From Vulcanimicrobiota bacterium (GTDB taxonomy: Bacteria > Vulcanimicrobiota > Vulcanimicrobiia > Vulcanimicrobiales > Vulcanimicrobiaceae), in NCBI GenBank assembly GCA_030038215.1, contig JASHPI010000039.1:1-37871 (forward strand): DNA of 37,871 nt. The letters run 5' to 3'. A model generated the notes under the pieces. It did no database searches, was not told where the DNA came from, and saw only the letters and a program-made list of their open reading frames with translations. The number at the start of each line of letters is the position of its first letter. The stretch's first letter is position 1. Below are positions 13,823 through 20,522 of this stretch, one piece after another. Made by a program: the position numbers and the translations under genes.

Positions 13823-14545
13823 CTATTGCGGCGAAGCCTTAATCAGCTTCATCTCGACGGTATAGCGGTTGACGGTCAGCTGCGGAACGAACGTGAACTC
13901 CTCGTCGACGAGTGCCGGCACCTTCAAATGAGGATCGAAGAGGATATTCGCCTTTCGATTGACGGCGATGTAGCGCCCACCCTGTTGTTTCATCGAGCCG
14001 GTGGAGTGGATCAGGATAAGCGGGCCGCCGCCGGGAGTTCCCTTGCCGGTTAGCGTGTACGCACAGTTCCACGTGTAGACTTGCCCTGCGAATCCGGTTG
14101 CCGCGCTGGGAGAGAACGTCGCCTTCACGCTGTACTTCTGCTGCCACGTCGCAGTCGGCCCCGCCGACAACGGACTGAAATACTCTTGCCCGAGCAGCGG
14201 CACGATGGCGATTTGAATCGGCGAGATCGCATACGGAGCGTGCGGACAGGTGACGCCGCCGTCGAGATATACTTCGCACGTGTAGCTCTGTCGGGGTTTG
14301 ACGGTATTCCACCAGTTATCGGTCGCGGTGACGGTCATGCCGCCGTCTTTCGCGAGGCCAACGAGGTCAATCGTGGTCGTGCCGGTGCCCGTTCCTGACT
14401 TCGCAGCTTTCGTGTTGTAACCAAATTGATAGACGAGATGAGTTACCGAGCGCAACCCCGCGGCGGCCGGCGATTGCGCCGGGAGCGCGGGAGAGCCGGC
14501 CAATATCGCGGCCGTAATAATAGCGACTGGCAACAGTTTATTCAT
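13823..14545 (-). CDS. secreted protein of unknown function (240 aa)
   Basis: The ORF track gives 354 residues from 14887, but its first 114 residues are antisense to the neighbouring secreted-protein gene and look non-coding. The true start is the ATG at 14543-14545: AAAGGAG lies just upstream and the product opens with a signal peptide (MNKLLPVAIITAAILAGSPA). The 240-residue product has a Gly/Thr-rich strand GTGTGTTTIDLVGL, several Trp and Cys residues (YTCEVYLDGGVTCPH, YTWNCAYTL) that could form disulfides, and a C-terminal region ending in VNRYTVEMKLIKASPQ. It looks like an all-beta exported protein. I do not recognise the family. Divergent from the 137-residue secreted protein across a structured gap. 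Confidence 0.75.
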   Translation of the reverse strand: MNKLLPVAIITAAILAGSPALPAQSPAAAGLRSVTHLVYQFGYNTKAAKSGTGTGTTTIDLVGLAKDGGMTVTATDNWWNTVKPRQSYTCEVYLDGGVTCPHAPYAISPIQIAIVPLLGQEYFSPLSAGPTATWQQKYSVKATFSPSAATGFAGQVYTWNCAYTLTGKGTPGGGPLILIHSTGSMKQQGGRYIAVNRKANILFDPHLKVPALVDEEFTFVPQLTVNRYTVEMKLIKASPQ

Positions 14546-14556
14546 GGTGAACTCCT

Positions 14557-14657
14557 TTGGCGCCGAGAGAGCACGAGCTATCTTGTCGCGTTGGCGACCC
14601 ACCCATACGAGCCCCTGCCAGGTGCCACCGCCGGCGCTGCAGGAGGGCTCTCGCGCA
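14557..14657. other. structured intergenic segment between divergent secreted-protein genes
   Basis: The 172-base gap between the two divergent secreted-protein genes has unusual pairing potential. GTCGC-gttg-GCGAC forms a 5-bp hairpin at 14585-14598. GAGCCC-CTGC (14609-14618) pairs with GCAG-ga-GGGCTC (14639-14650) in a 6+4 bp stem with a 2-base bulge. A competing long-range pairing joins GCGCcGAGAG (14560-14569) to CTCTCGCGC (14648-14656). I could not match it to any riboswitch class, and the strand of a possible transcript is unclear. Confidence 0.35.
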
Positions 14658-14717
14658 AGAAGGAAGGGCGCCTCCTCGCTTTGCTTCACAACATCTTCAA
14701 ATAGCAGGAGAAAACGC

Positions 14718-15131
14718 GTGAAACTTCTCGGTCGCTTCATCGCCACGGCGCTGATGGTCGTTGGGATCGCCGCATCGATCTCAGCCGCGCAAGCGGCTAC
14801 CACGCCGATCCTCGTTAAGAGCTGTGTGGTTGTCAAACCGAAGCCCTTCAGCCACATGGCCAACGGCACCGCTATTACGTACGTCAATCTAGGCCACCGG
14901 ACAGCTTCGGCCGTGACCTTCGCGGTCGGTTACCGCAATGCGGCCAACCATTATTTGCGCCGGGTGACCGACGTCGGATCGTTCGCGCCGGGAGCGACGA
15001 TCGAACACACCCTCAGCCTGTATAACGACGTGACGTACGCAGGCGCTGCCACCTCGCTCTGCGTCCCCGTCGAGGTCAAATATGCCGGCGGGACGGTCTG
15101 GATGGCGCCGTCGAGGCCGGGAAGCCCCTAA
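14718..15131 (+). CDS. small secreted protein of unknown function (137 aa)
   Basis: The ORF track start (14544) runs across the intergenic gap; the supported start is the GTG at 14718 with AGGAG seven bases upstream. From there the product has a signal peptide (KLLGRFIATALMVVGIAAS, cleaved after about AQA) and a mature domain of about 110 residues with two cysteines (LVKSCVVVKPKPFSH and TSLCVPVEVKYAGG). The pattern of strands, with AITYVNLGHRTASAVTFAVG and FAPGATIEHTLSLYNDV, suggests an immunoglobulin-like beta-sandwich. Family not recognised. It is followed by a hairpin and then a membrane-protein gene on the same strand, and is divergent from another secreted unknown. Confidence 0.75.
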   Translation: MKLLGRFIATALMVVGIAASISAAQAATTPILVKSCVVVKPKPFSHMANGTAITYVNLGHRTASAVTFAVGYRNAANHYLRRVTDVGSFAPGATIEHTLSLYNDVTYAGAATSLCVPVEVKYAGGTVWMAPSRPGSP

Positions 15132-15141
15132 AAAGTCTACC

Positions 15142-15162
15142 GCGGTCAACGGAATTGACCGC
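15142..15162 (+). terminator. hairpin after the 137-aa secreted protein
   Basis: GCGGTCAA (15142-15149), loop CGGAA and TTGACCGC (15155-15162) form a perfect 8-bp stem 10 bases after the TAA stop. No U-tract follows, so it would be a weak or factor-assisted terminator, or an mRNA end-protecting hairpin. Confidence 0.5.
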
Positions 15163-15200
15163 CTCTAGGATCAGATAGTAGCCCGTCGAAACAGCGAGAC

Positions 15201-15860
15201 GTGCGTGTCGGATTTCGAACGACCGTCTCGCTGCTACTTTGCGCCGCGGCTGCCGCGGCGGCGATGGCGCACGAGGCGATCGACATCGTCGGCGACTACG
15301 CCTTAGCGCACGACACGTACGATAATCTCCCGCACTCCTCGCGCGAACTCGTCAGCGGGGTAGCGTTGCTCCTCGCGGTACTGCTCGCGGGGCGCGGGCT
15401 GCGTTTCTGTTGTGCGATCGCCGCGGCGAATCGCGCTCGCGTTGCGCAACTGCGGCCCTCGCGAAGCTGGAGCGCCGGTTTTATCATGGGCGTGATCGCC
15501 CTGACGGCTACCCTCGTTCCATCGATGGAATGGCTCGACGGCCGCCTCGGCGGCGTGCCGGTGAGAGAGCTCGACGACGCCTTCGGCGGATCGATCCTGT
15601 TGGGCGGCGGCACGACCGTCGTCTGCGCCGCCCTGGTCGCGTTCCTCGTCTACGGCTTCGCGCGCTGGCTGATTTCACATCGAGACTCGATCGCAACCAT
15701 CATCGAGACCCTGTTGCGCCGCAGCGACGGCGTCGCGCGACCGTGCAGCCACGATCTGACGCGCTGCCTCTCGACGCCGCGCCGGCGGCGCACGCCTTAC
15801 GCCTTGCGCTTGTGCAAGCGCGGACCTCCTGACCTCGATTTGCTGGCGCTTCCTTCTTAA
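15201..15860 (+). CDS. integral membrane protein of unknown function
   Basis: A 219-residue protein starting with GTG; no clear ribosome-binding site. It has an N-terminal signal-like helix (TVSLLLCAAAAAAAM) and three more hydrophobic segments: VSGVALLLAVLLAG, FIMGVIALTATLVPSM and ILLGGGTTVVCAALVAFLVY. The first 30 residues after the signal contain HEAIDIVGDYALAHDTYDNL, with several His and Asp residues facing the periplasm. The C-terminal 45 residues are Arg-rich with scattered Cys (RRSDGVARPCSHDLTRC) and would be cytoplasmic. Family not recognised. It ends 30 bases before the TonB-dependent receptor on the same strand, so an accessory role in that uptake system is possible but only by position. 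Confidence 0.65.
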   Translation: MRVGFRTTVSLLLCAAAAAAAMAHEAIDIVGDYALAHDTYDNLPHSSRELVSGVALLLAVLLAGRGLRFCCAIAAANRARVAQLRPSRSWSAGFIMGVIALTATLVPSMEWLDGRLGGVPVRELDDAFGGSILLGGGTTVVCAALVAFLVYGFARWLISHRDSIATIIETLLRRSDGVARPCSHDLTRCLSTPRRRRTPYALRLCKRGPPDLDLLALPS

Positions 15861-15890
15861 CTAGCAACTCGTTCTTCAGGAGTATTTCTC

Positions 15891-18458
15891 ATGGGAAATC
15901 CCAGCGTCTGCGCGCGCGCGGCATGCGCGCTCGTCGCGCTTCTCGCCTTTTGGAGTCAACCGAACCCGGCGCGGGCGCAAAGCCCGGCGCTCGACGTCAG
16001 TGGAACGGTGACCGCGACCGACGGCACGCCGATCTACGGCGCGTTGATCGTTCTCTCTTCGCACGGCGTTAACCGTAGCGTCCGCAGCGATGCTCACGGC
16101 AGTTTCATTATTCGAGGGATCAACGGCGGTACGTATGCATTACACGCCGGCGCTCCTGGGTATCAGGCGATCTCGCAGCGCACCGTTACGATCGATGCGG
16201 CCAATACTCGGCTTTCGATCTCGCTTTCTCGGGCCACGACGAGCTCTTTAACGGTAATCGGCCACGTGAGCGCCTCAAGCGGCGAGACCGTCTCGACGGC
16301 ATCAGCGCCGAGCGTCACGCTCGACGCTCAGAGCGCTGCCGCGGCCGGCGTGCCCAGCGTCGCGTCGATGGTCTGGCCCACCCTCTCTGTCACGCCGGTC
16401 ATTCCTCTTGGCGGAGGCAGCAACGCGACCGTGAGCTTTGCCGTGCGCGGCCCGGATCCGACTGAAACCCTGGTCGATATCGACGGGCATCAGATGAACA
16501 ACGGGAATACCGGCGACTTCGATCTCTCGCTGCTCGACCCGGCTGCACTTCAAGAAGTGCAAGTGCTCTACGGGATCGCACCTTCATCGCTTATCGGACC
16601 GAATCAAATCGGCGGAGGAATCAACATTGTAACGCTGGAGCCAACGGTCGACCCGCACGCGTTGCTACGCGTTTTCGGGGGCTCGTATGGCACCTTTGGC
16701 GAAACGATTCAAACGACCGGAACGGACGATCGCTTCGGATATGCGTTCTCCTTGCACGGCGCGACTTCTTTAGGATCCGTCAACCAGACGATCTTGGCTC
16801 CTCCGCCAGGCGTCGAACCGCCGACGAACGATGAGACGCCGCAAAGCGTTGGCAGCTATTCGTACGGCGATTCGCTTCTGACGAAACTCCGCTATCAGCT
16901 GGGCGGCGCGAACGGATACGGTTACGTTCAACTGACATTTCGCAATGAGAACGTAACCAAGGACAACTCTGCACTACTCAGCAACTACACGCCGCCGGGG
17001 TTCACCGGCAGCGTGGGAGACGACGCATTCCATGCGGGTAATTCCATATCCCCGCTCGACGTCGACGAAGCAGCCGGCGGGTATCAGAGTTTTGCAGGGA
17101 CTTGGCTCGGCTCGCATCAGAGCAATCTTGGCTTCGACGCGCAGCTGCCGCTGGGCAACCAGCTGGTTGACGGCACGCCGGCAACCATCTTCCAATTCAG
17201 CCACATGACATCCCTATGGTCGCAATCCGTTTCCGGTCCGGGCGCGCAAACGCAGCAATATCTGTACAACCAGCGCGATCAGCTCGACGACGATTGGATC
17301 CAGCTCGACCATCATTTCAGCAACGGGCTGCTATCGTTCAAGTATGACGTCAACAACGAGAACCTAACGACCAACTACGTACAGGGCCAGGTGATTGCGG
17401 AGGCAGAACCGATCGGCAATCCATTCGGGCCGAACGGTCAAGCCTCGGTCGACCCACTCGTGTTGCCCGGCGTCGAAGCGCCGCCCGTGCAGACCCTGGG
17501 CCTCTCGCAGACCCAGCGCTATGCGGTCTTGCGCTATAACGGCGACCCGACGAGCCACATTCATTATTCCATCGCGGCGTACGACAGCTGGTTTAGCACC
17601 TTTGGGCACAGTTTCGACCCACGCGCTGGTTTCGTTTGGACGCCGACCGGCAACACGGCGGTACGCGCTTCGGTCGGAACGACATTCCAAACGCCGCAAC
17701 TCTCCGAGTTGGTCGTGCCGCCTCCGGCGGATCGAGTCCCGGTCGGCGGTGTAATCTACATCGGCAATCCCGACCTTCAGCCCGACCGCGCGACCGACTT
17801 TGACCTTGGTATGGAACAGATCGTGGCAATAGCGCGCCATCCGCTCCACCTGGGCATGGACCTTTACCAGACGAACCTGCGCTCGCCGTCGAGCGAGCTC
17901 AACGTCATCCCCATTCCAAATTGCCAAACCGCACACAATCCCACGCCGTGCCCGATCGCGATGCCGGTCAATGCCAGCAACGGCGTCTATCGAGGAATCG
18001 ACATCTACGCGGACCAGCAGCTCGCACGAGACCTGCACGTTCGCGCGGGCTGGGACGTCGATAGCTCCTTCCTGACCGTCATTCCGGTCTCGATCCAGGA
18101 CGGAACGCTTGCCGCCGGAGAGCAGTCGCTCGGCCAACCTTTGCACAAGGCCTACATCGCGGTTGAGGAGGCTCCGGCTTTGGGGCTGCAATACGGCGCG
18201 GAGCTCAATTACGAAGGTTGGTATAACGAGCTCAACCGCTCGCCGTTCGCAACCGTCAATGCGCACATCGCCTACGTTCACGGAGGTTACGAGTACGGGC
18301 TTTACGGGACGAATCTGACCAACGTCTATGCCAATCCGTTTACGATCATCGGAGGCGGTATGATTTACGGCGGTACGCCGGGCCAGCCCGTCATTCCGAC
18401 CGATGCGTACGTCCTGCAAGGCGCCGCCGTGAACTTTGTCGTGACCCGCGCAATCTAG
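15891..18458 (+). CDS. TonB-dependent receptor with carboxypeptidase-regulatory domain
   Basis: An 855-residue outer-membrane receptor. A signal peptide (about 1-29, ending PARAQS) is followed by a carboxypeptidase-regulatory-like beta-sandwich (about 34-115: VSGTVTATDGTPIYGALIVL, then GSFIIRGINGGTYALHAGA), a plug domain (about 140-255, with FAVRGPDPTETLVDIDGHQ and IGGGINIVTL), and a long beta-barrel ending in an aromatic-poor C-terminus (NFVVTRAI). A repeat of barrel features such as GYVQLTFRNENV and SVGTTFQTPQLSEL supports the family. AGGAG nine bases upstream supports the ATG. Energy-coupled uptake of a bulky ligand is the family role; the ligand cannot be read from sequence and no specific ABC or enzyme partner is adjacent. 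A strong hairpin starts 17 bases after the stop. Confidence 0.9.
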   Translation: MGNPSVCARAACALVALLAFWSQPNPARAQSPALDVSGTVTATDGTPIYGALIVLSSHGVNRSVRSDAHGSFIIRGINGGTYALHAGAPGYQAISQRTVTIDAANTRLSISLSRATTSSLTVIGHVSASSGETVSTASAPSVTLDAQSAAAAGVPSVASMVWPTLSVTPVIPLGGGSNATVSFAVRGPDPTETLVDIDGHQMNNGNTGDFDLSLLDPAALQEVQVLYGIAPSSLIGPNQIGGGINIVTLEPTVDPHALLRVFGGSYGTFGETIQTTGTDDRFGYAFSLHGATSLGSVNQTILAPPPGVEPPTNDETPQSVGSYSYGDSLLTKLRYQLGGANGYGYVQLTFRNENVTKDNSALLSNYTPPGFTGSVGDDAFHAGNSISPLDVDEAAGGYQSFAGTWLGSHQSNLGFDAQLPLGNQLVDGTPATIFQFSHMTSLWSQSVSGPGAQTQQYLYNQRDQLDDDWIQLDHHFSNGLLSFKYDVNNENLTTNYVQGQVIAEAEPIGNPFGPNGQASVDPLVLPGVEAPPVQTLGLSQTQRYAVLRYNGDPTSHIHYSIAAYDSWFSTFGHSFDPRAGFVWTPTGNTAVRASVGTTFQTPQLSELVVPPPADRVPVGGVIYIGNPDLQPDRATDFDLGMEQIVAIARHPLHLGMDLYQTNLRSPSSELNVIPIPNCQTAHNPTPCPIAMPVNASNGVYRGIDIYADQQLARDLHVRAGWDVDSSFLTVIPVSIQDGTLAAGEQSLGQPLHKAYIAVEEAPALGLQYGAELNYEGWYNELNRSPFATVNAHIAYVHGGYEYGLYGTNLTNVYANPFTIIGGGMIYGGTPGQPVIPTDAYVLQGAAVNFVVTRAI

Positions 18459-18475
18459 AGGGGCGAGGACTGAAA

Positions 18476-18521
18476 GCGGCCAAGCGCTAGTGATGGAACA
18501 TGCACTAGCGCATTTGGCCGC
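18476..18521 (+). repeat. 17-bp hairpin with a start codon in its loop
   Basis: GCGGCCAA+GCGCTAGTG (18476-18492) pairs perfectly with CACTAGCGC (18503-18511) and, after a 2-base bulge (AT), TTGGCCGC (18514-18521). The 10-base loop is ATGGAACATG, whose ATG (18493) is the start of the 56-residue small membrane protein. There is no U-tract. It could terminate or protect the receptor mRNA, gate translation of the small ORF, or both. Confidence 0.75.
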
Positions 18522-18663
18522 GACGGCGGCATGGTTCTTCGTCATCGTCTTCATCTTTGCGCTGATCGGCGTCTACGCAACGTGTCGCTGGATTATCGGC
18601 CTCTTCACGCGCGCCGAAACAGCGGTTGAAGGCGGTGTAGCCAATGTCGAGCGTAAGCTCTAG
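18493..18663 (+). CDS. 56-residue membrane protein (below ORF-track cut-off)
   Basis: Read directly from the sequence because the ORF track stops at 60 residues. The product begins MEHALAHLAATAAWFFVIVF, continues through a single strong membrane helix (about residues 13-38, including FIFALIGVYATC) and ends in a charged amphipathic tail (RAETAVEGGVANVERKL). The ATG is in the loop of a 17-bp hairpin; a GTG one codon earlier is also possible. The nearest purine-rich stretch (GAGGGGCGAGG, about 18457-18468) is too far upstream unless the hairpin brings it closer. It lies 34 bases after the TonB receptor gene and 6 bases before the end of the GNAT gene. Family unknown. The helix-plus-charged-tail layout is protein-like, so a real gene is more likely than not. 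Confidence 0.5.
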   Translation: MEHALAHLAATAAWFFVIVFIFALIGVYATCRWIIGLFTRAETAVEGGVANVERKL

Positions 18664-18669
18664 CGCCCG

Positions 18670-19482
18670 CTAGAAGAGTAGCGTTTGGAAGTCGGCGACG
18701 TGCTCGAAGCCGACGCGACGGTAGAGCGCGATCGCGTCGTGGTTGAAGTCGTTGACGTACAGCGAAAGGGTCGGCGAGACATCGAGCAGGTGATCGCAGA
18801 TGGCAGCCAGCGACGCCGTCGCAAGCCCTTGACGGCGTAGCGGCGGCGGCGTCCAGATGCCCTGCAGCTGCACCGTGCGCCCGCACCAGGGCCCGAGGTT
18901 ACAGAAGAAGCACAAGCGGTTACCCGCAACGCCGACCCACCATAGCTTGCGTTCGATCATCTCGCGGATGTTCGCCGAGAAGTCCGGAGAACGGCGCGGG
19001 TCATAGGCGAGCTCCTGTGCGACCATTTGGGCCGAGCTCTCGGCGACCGCGCTCCATTCGCCGATGCGAGCATTGCGCACGGTGACGCGCTTCTCGTACG
19101 GGTGGAGATGCACGCGGTCGATCGCCATGACCAGTTGCCGGTCGCGAACTAGGCGCGGCGGCGCGTGCCAACTACGAGCTAGCTTCCAAAACGCGAGCAC
19201 CGTTTCACGCGGGCCAATGATCATGCGTTCGCCGCGATAACGCTTGGCATACTCGACGAATGACGGAATTGCCGGCTCGTCGGCAGCCAGCGCCAACTGC
19301 CGTCCAAAATACGCAACGCCGCGGATTGCTTTTTGATCGACTGCGAGGATGATTCTGTTGCGCGTTGCCGGCGTCGGATCGTGCAGAATGACGTGACTGA
19401 TGAAGACGTTGAGGCACGGACTGGGTGCGAGGTATCCAAGCGCCGCGTTTTGTGTTTGCACCGAGAGCGGCTCGAGGCGCAC
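18670..19482 (-). CDS. GNAT N-acetyltransferase with DUF4081-like N-terminus
   Basis: A 270-residue acetyltransferase. The C-terminal half is a GNAT domain: the acetyl-CoA-binding motif A appears as RRQGLATASLAAI and motif B as LYVNDFNHDAIALYRRVGFE. The N-terminal half (VRLEPLSVQTQNAALGYLAP and following) resembles the DUF4081 region that precedes GNAT domains in actinobacteria and related groups. The ORF track starts at 19542 inside the upstream gene; I prefer the GTG at 19480-19482, one base after the stop of the RskA-like gene, where the family homology begins. The two are likely co-translated. The acetyl acceptor (protein lysine, amino acid or antibiotic) is not evident. It converges on the 56-residue ORF. 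Confidence 0.82.
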   Translation of the reverse strand: MRLEPLSVQTQNAALGYLAPSPCLNVFISHVILHDPTPATRNRIILAVDQKAIRGVAYFGRQLALAADEPAIPSFVEYAKRYRGERMIIGPRETVLAFWKLARSWHAPPRLVRDRQLVMAIDRVHLHPYEKRVTVRNARIGEWSAVAESSAQMVAQELAYDPRRSPDFSANIREMIERKLWWVGVAGNRLCFFCNLGPWCGRTVQLQGIWTPPPLRRQGLATASLAAICDHLLDVSPTLSLYVNDFNHDAIALYRRVGFEHVADFQTLLF

Positions 19483-19483
19483 G

Positions 19484-19993
19484 TTACTCGGAGCCGAAGG
19501 CGACGTCGATGAACGGTTTGCTCGTGGGTTCTTTGCTTCCACCGTCCGGTTCGACGGTCACTGCGACCTCGACCGTGTTTCGGGCGTCGGCGGGAAGGAC
19601 GACGAGGGCCACCCCGCGCGCATCGGGTACGAACGTGGGCGCGGCCTGCATTTTGGACGAGCCTTTCGCGAGCGTCCAGGCTTCGTAGATCTTCCCGCGA
19701 GGCGGTGGCGGCAAATCGTGCAGCGCGAGGTAGATGCGGCTCCCGTGCGTGATGACTTCGCCGTCGTTGGTTTGATGATGTTTCGCGCGGCTATCGAAGA
19801 CGTCGGAGAGCACGGCTCGTTCGTCGACGAGGCTGCGTGCCAGCGAGGTCGACCGCTCGGATAGATTTGCTGCCTCCGCTTGCGCCTGCTTGACCTGACC
19901 GATGAGCGCGATGTTCGCGATCGACGAGATCAACGCGATGACGAAACATGCCGCTGCGACGAGATATGCGGGCCATACCGTGCTCTGCTTCAC
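19484..19993 (-). CDS. RskA-like anti-sigma factor, lacking sigma-binding domain
   Basis: A 169-residue protein: a membrane helix near the N-terminus (about 8-31, VWPAYLVAAACFVIALISSI), a helical, possibly coiled-coil stretch (about 35-65), then a periplasmic RskA-type C-terminal domain (about 80-169) with GKIYEAWTLAKGSSKM and VALVVLPADARNTVEVAVTV. Typical anti-sigma-K factors are about 230 residues and carry a cytoplasmic zinc anti-sigma domain before the helix; only about seven residues precede the helix here, so no sigma-binding domain is present, and no sigma gene is nearby. It may be a sensor remnant or a stand-alone extracytoplasmic protein. Start GTG (19991-19993) with a purine-rich but imperfect upstream. 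The GNAT gene follows after one base. Confidence 0.8.
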   Translation of the reverse strand: MKQSTVWPAYLVAAACFVIALISSIANIALIGQVKQAQAEAANLSERSTSLARSLVDERAVLSDVFDSRAKHHQTNDGEVITHGSRIYLALHDLPPPPRGKIYEAWTLAKGSSKMQAAPTFVPDARGVALVVLPADARNTVEVAVTVEPDGGSKEPTSKPFIDVAFGSE

Positions 19994-20024
19994 GCACCTA
20001 TCTTCCCCAGGGACCCTGTGAGGC

Positions 20025-20063
20025 GCCTAGTAGCCGCTACTGGTCCGTCACCGGTGACTAGGC
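20025..20063. promoter_or_regulatory. nested palindromes in divergent promoter region
   Basis: The 100-base gap between the divergent RskA-like and 136-residue genes contains a perfect 12-base palindrome GTCACCGGTGAC (20047-20058), a near-perfect AGTAGC-c-GCTACT (20029-20041), and outer arms GCCTAGT (20025-20031) and ACTAGGC (20057-20063) enclosing both. Overlap of the outer arms with the inner ones excludes simultaneous folding, favouring DNA operator sites over one RNA structure. The binding protein is unknown. Confidence 0.5.
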
Positions 20064-20093
20064 TCCGCGGGCGAACGCGTCGTAACTCGCCAC

Positions 20094-20504
20094 ATGGACC
20101 CGCTCCAAGGGCTGCGCGCGAAGATTCCCGACTTTCCCGGCTACGGCGACGAGCTGGCCCGGCGTCACTCCGACGAGCTGGTTCGCTCGTATCTGGGCGA
20201 GGCGCTCGACCAGCTATCGACGCGCCTGGCGCCGCTCGAATCCGAGTGCCGCGAGCAGATCGACGCGTTACTCTTGCGCGTCGGGTTTGCCGACCAGCAG
20301 GCCTTCTCGCGCCACGGTTGCGGTCCCGACGAGGGGGACCGCGGCTCCGAATGTGACGCGGTGCTCGCCGACGACGCTGAGACCATCGAGCTCGCCGATC
20401 GCGCCGCTACGATCGATGCGGCGGCGCTGCCGGCCTATCTCGCCGCGGTCGAGAAACTGCTCGAACGCCGCGACGCGACGCTGCGGGCCGCGGCGGCCTC
20501 TTGA
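20094..20504 (+). CDS. helical protein of unknown function (136 aa)
   Basis: A 136-residue, strongly helical, acidic cytosolic protein. The N-terminal segment DPLQGLRAKIPDFPGYGDEL and following RRHSDELVRSYLGEALDQL are the most distinctive parts; the C-terminus is an alanine-rich helix. No cysteine-based metal site is convincing (two Cys only), and there is no signal or membrane segment. I do not recognise the family by name. The ATG is preceded by no clear Shine-Dalgarno, and the nested palindromes lie 31-69 bases upstream. It is followed after 18 bases by the GH20 gene on the same strand, so it could be the first gene of the amino-sugar block or an independent gene. Confidence 0.65.
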   Translation: MDPLQGLRAKIPDFPGYGDELARRHSDELVRSYLGEALDQLSTRLAPLESECREQIDALLLRVGFADQQAFSRHGCGPDEGDRGSECDAVLADDAETIELADRAATIDAAALPAYLAAVEKLLERRDATLRAAAAS

Positions 20505-20522
20505 CGCCGGGTCACTAACCGA

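Noticed and set aside
14557-14657. Glycine or other known riboswitch upstream of the secreted-protein genes
   Set aside because: A GGCGCC-aaaggag stretch looked suggestive, but the required conserved core elements are missing.
14546-14887. 114-residue N-terminal extension of the 240-aa secreted protein
   Set aside because: It is antisense to the 137-aa secreted gene; the signal peptide and AAAGGAG place the start at 14545.
17364-18554. 396-residue minus-strand ORF opposite the TonB receptor
   Set aside because: Antisense to a clear beta-barrel gene; no recognisable motif.
20025-20063. tRNA-like fold (7-bp outer stem)
   Set aside because: The enclosed 25 bases are far too short for a tRNA and the inner palindromes overlap the outer stem.
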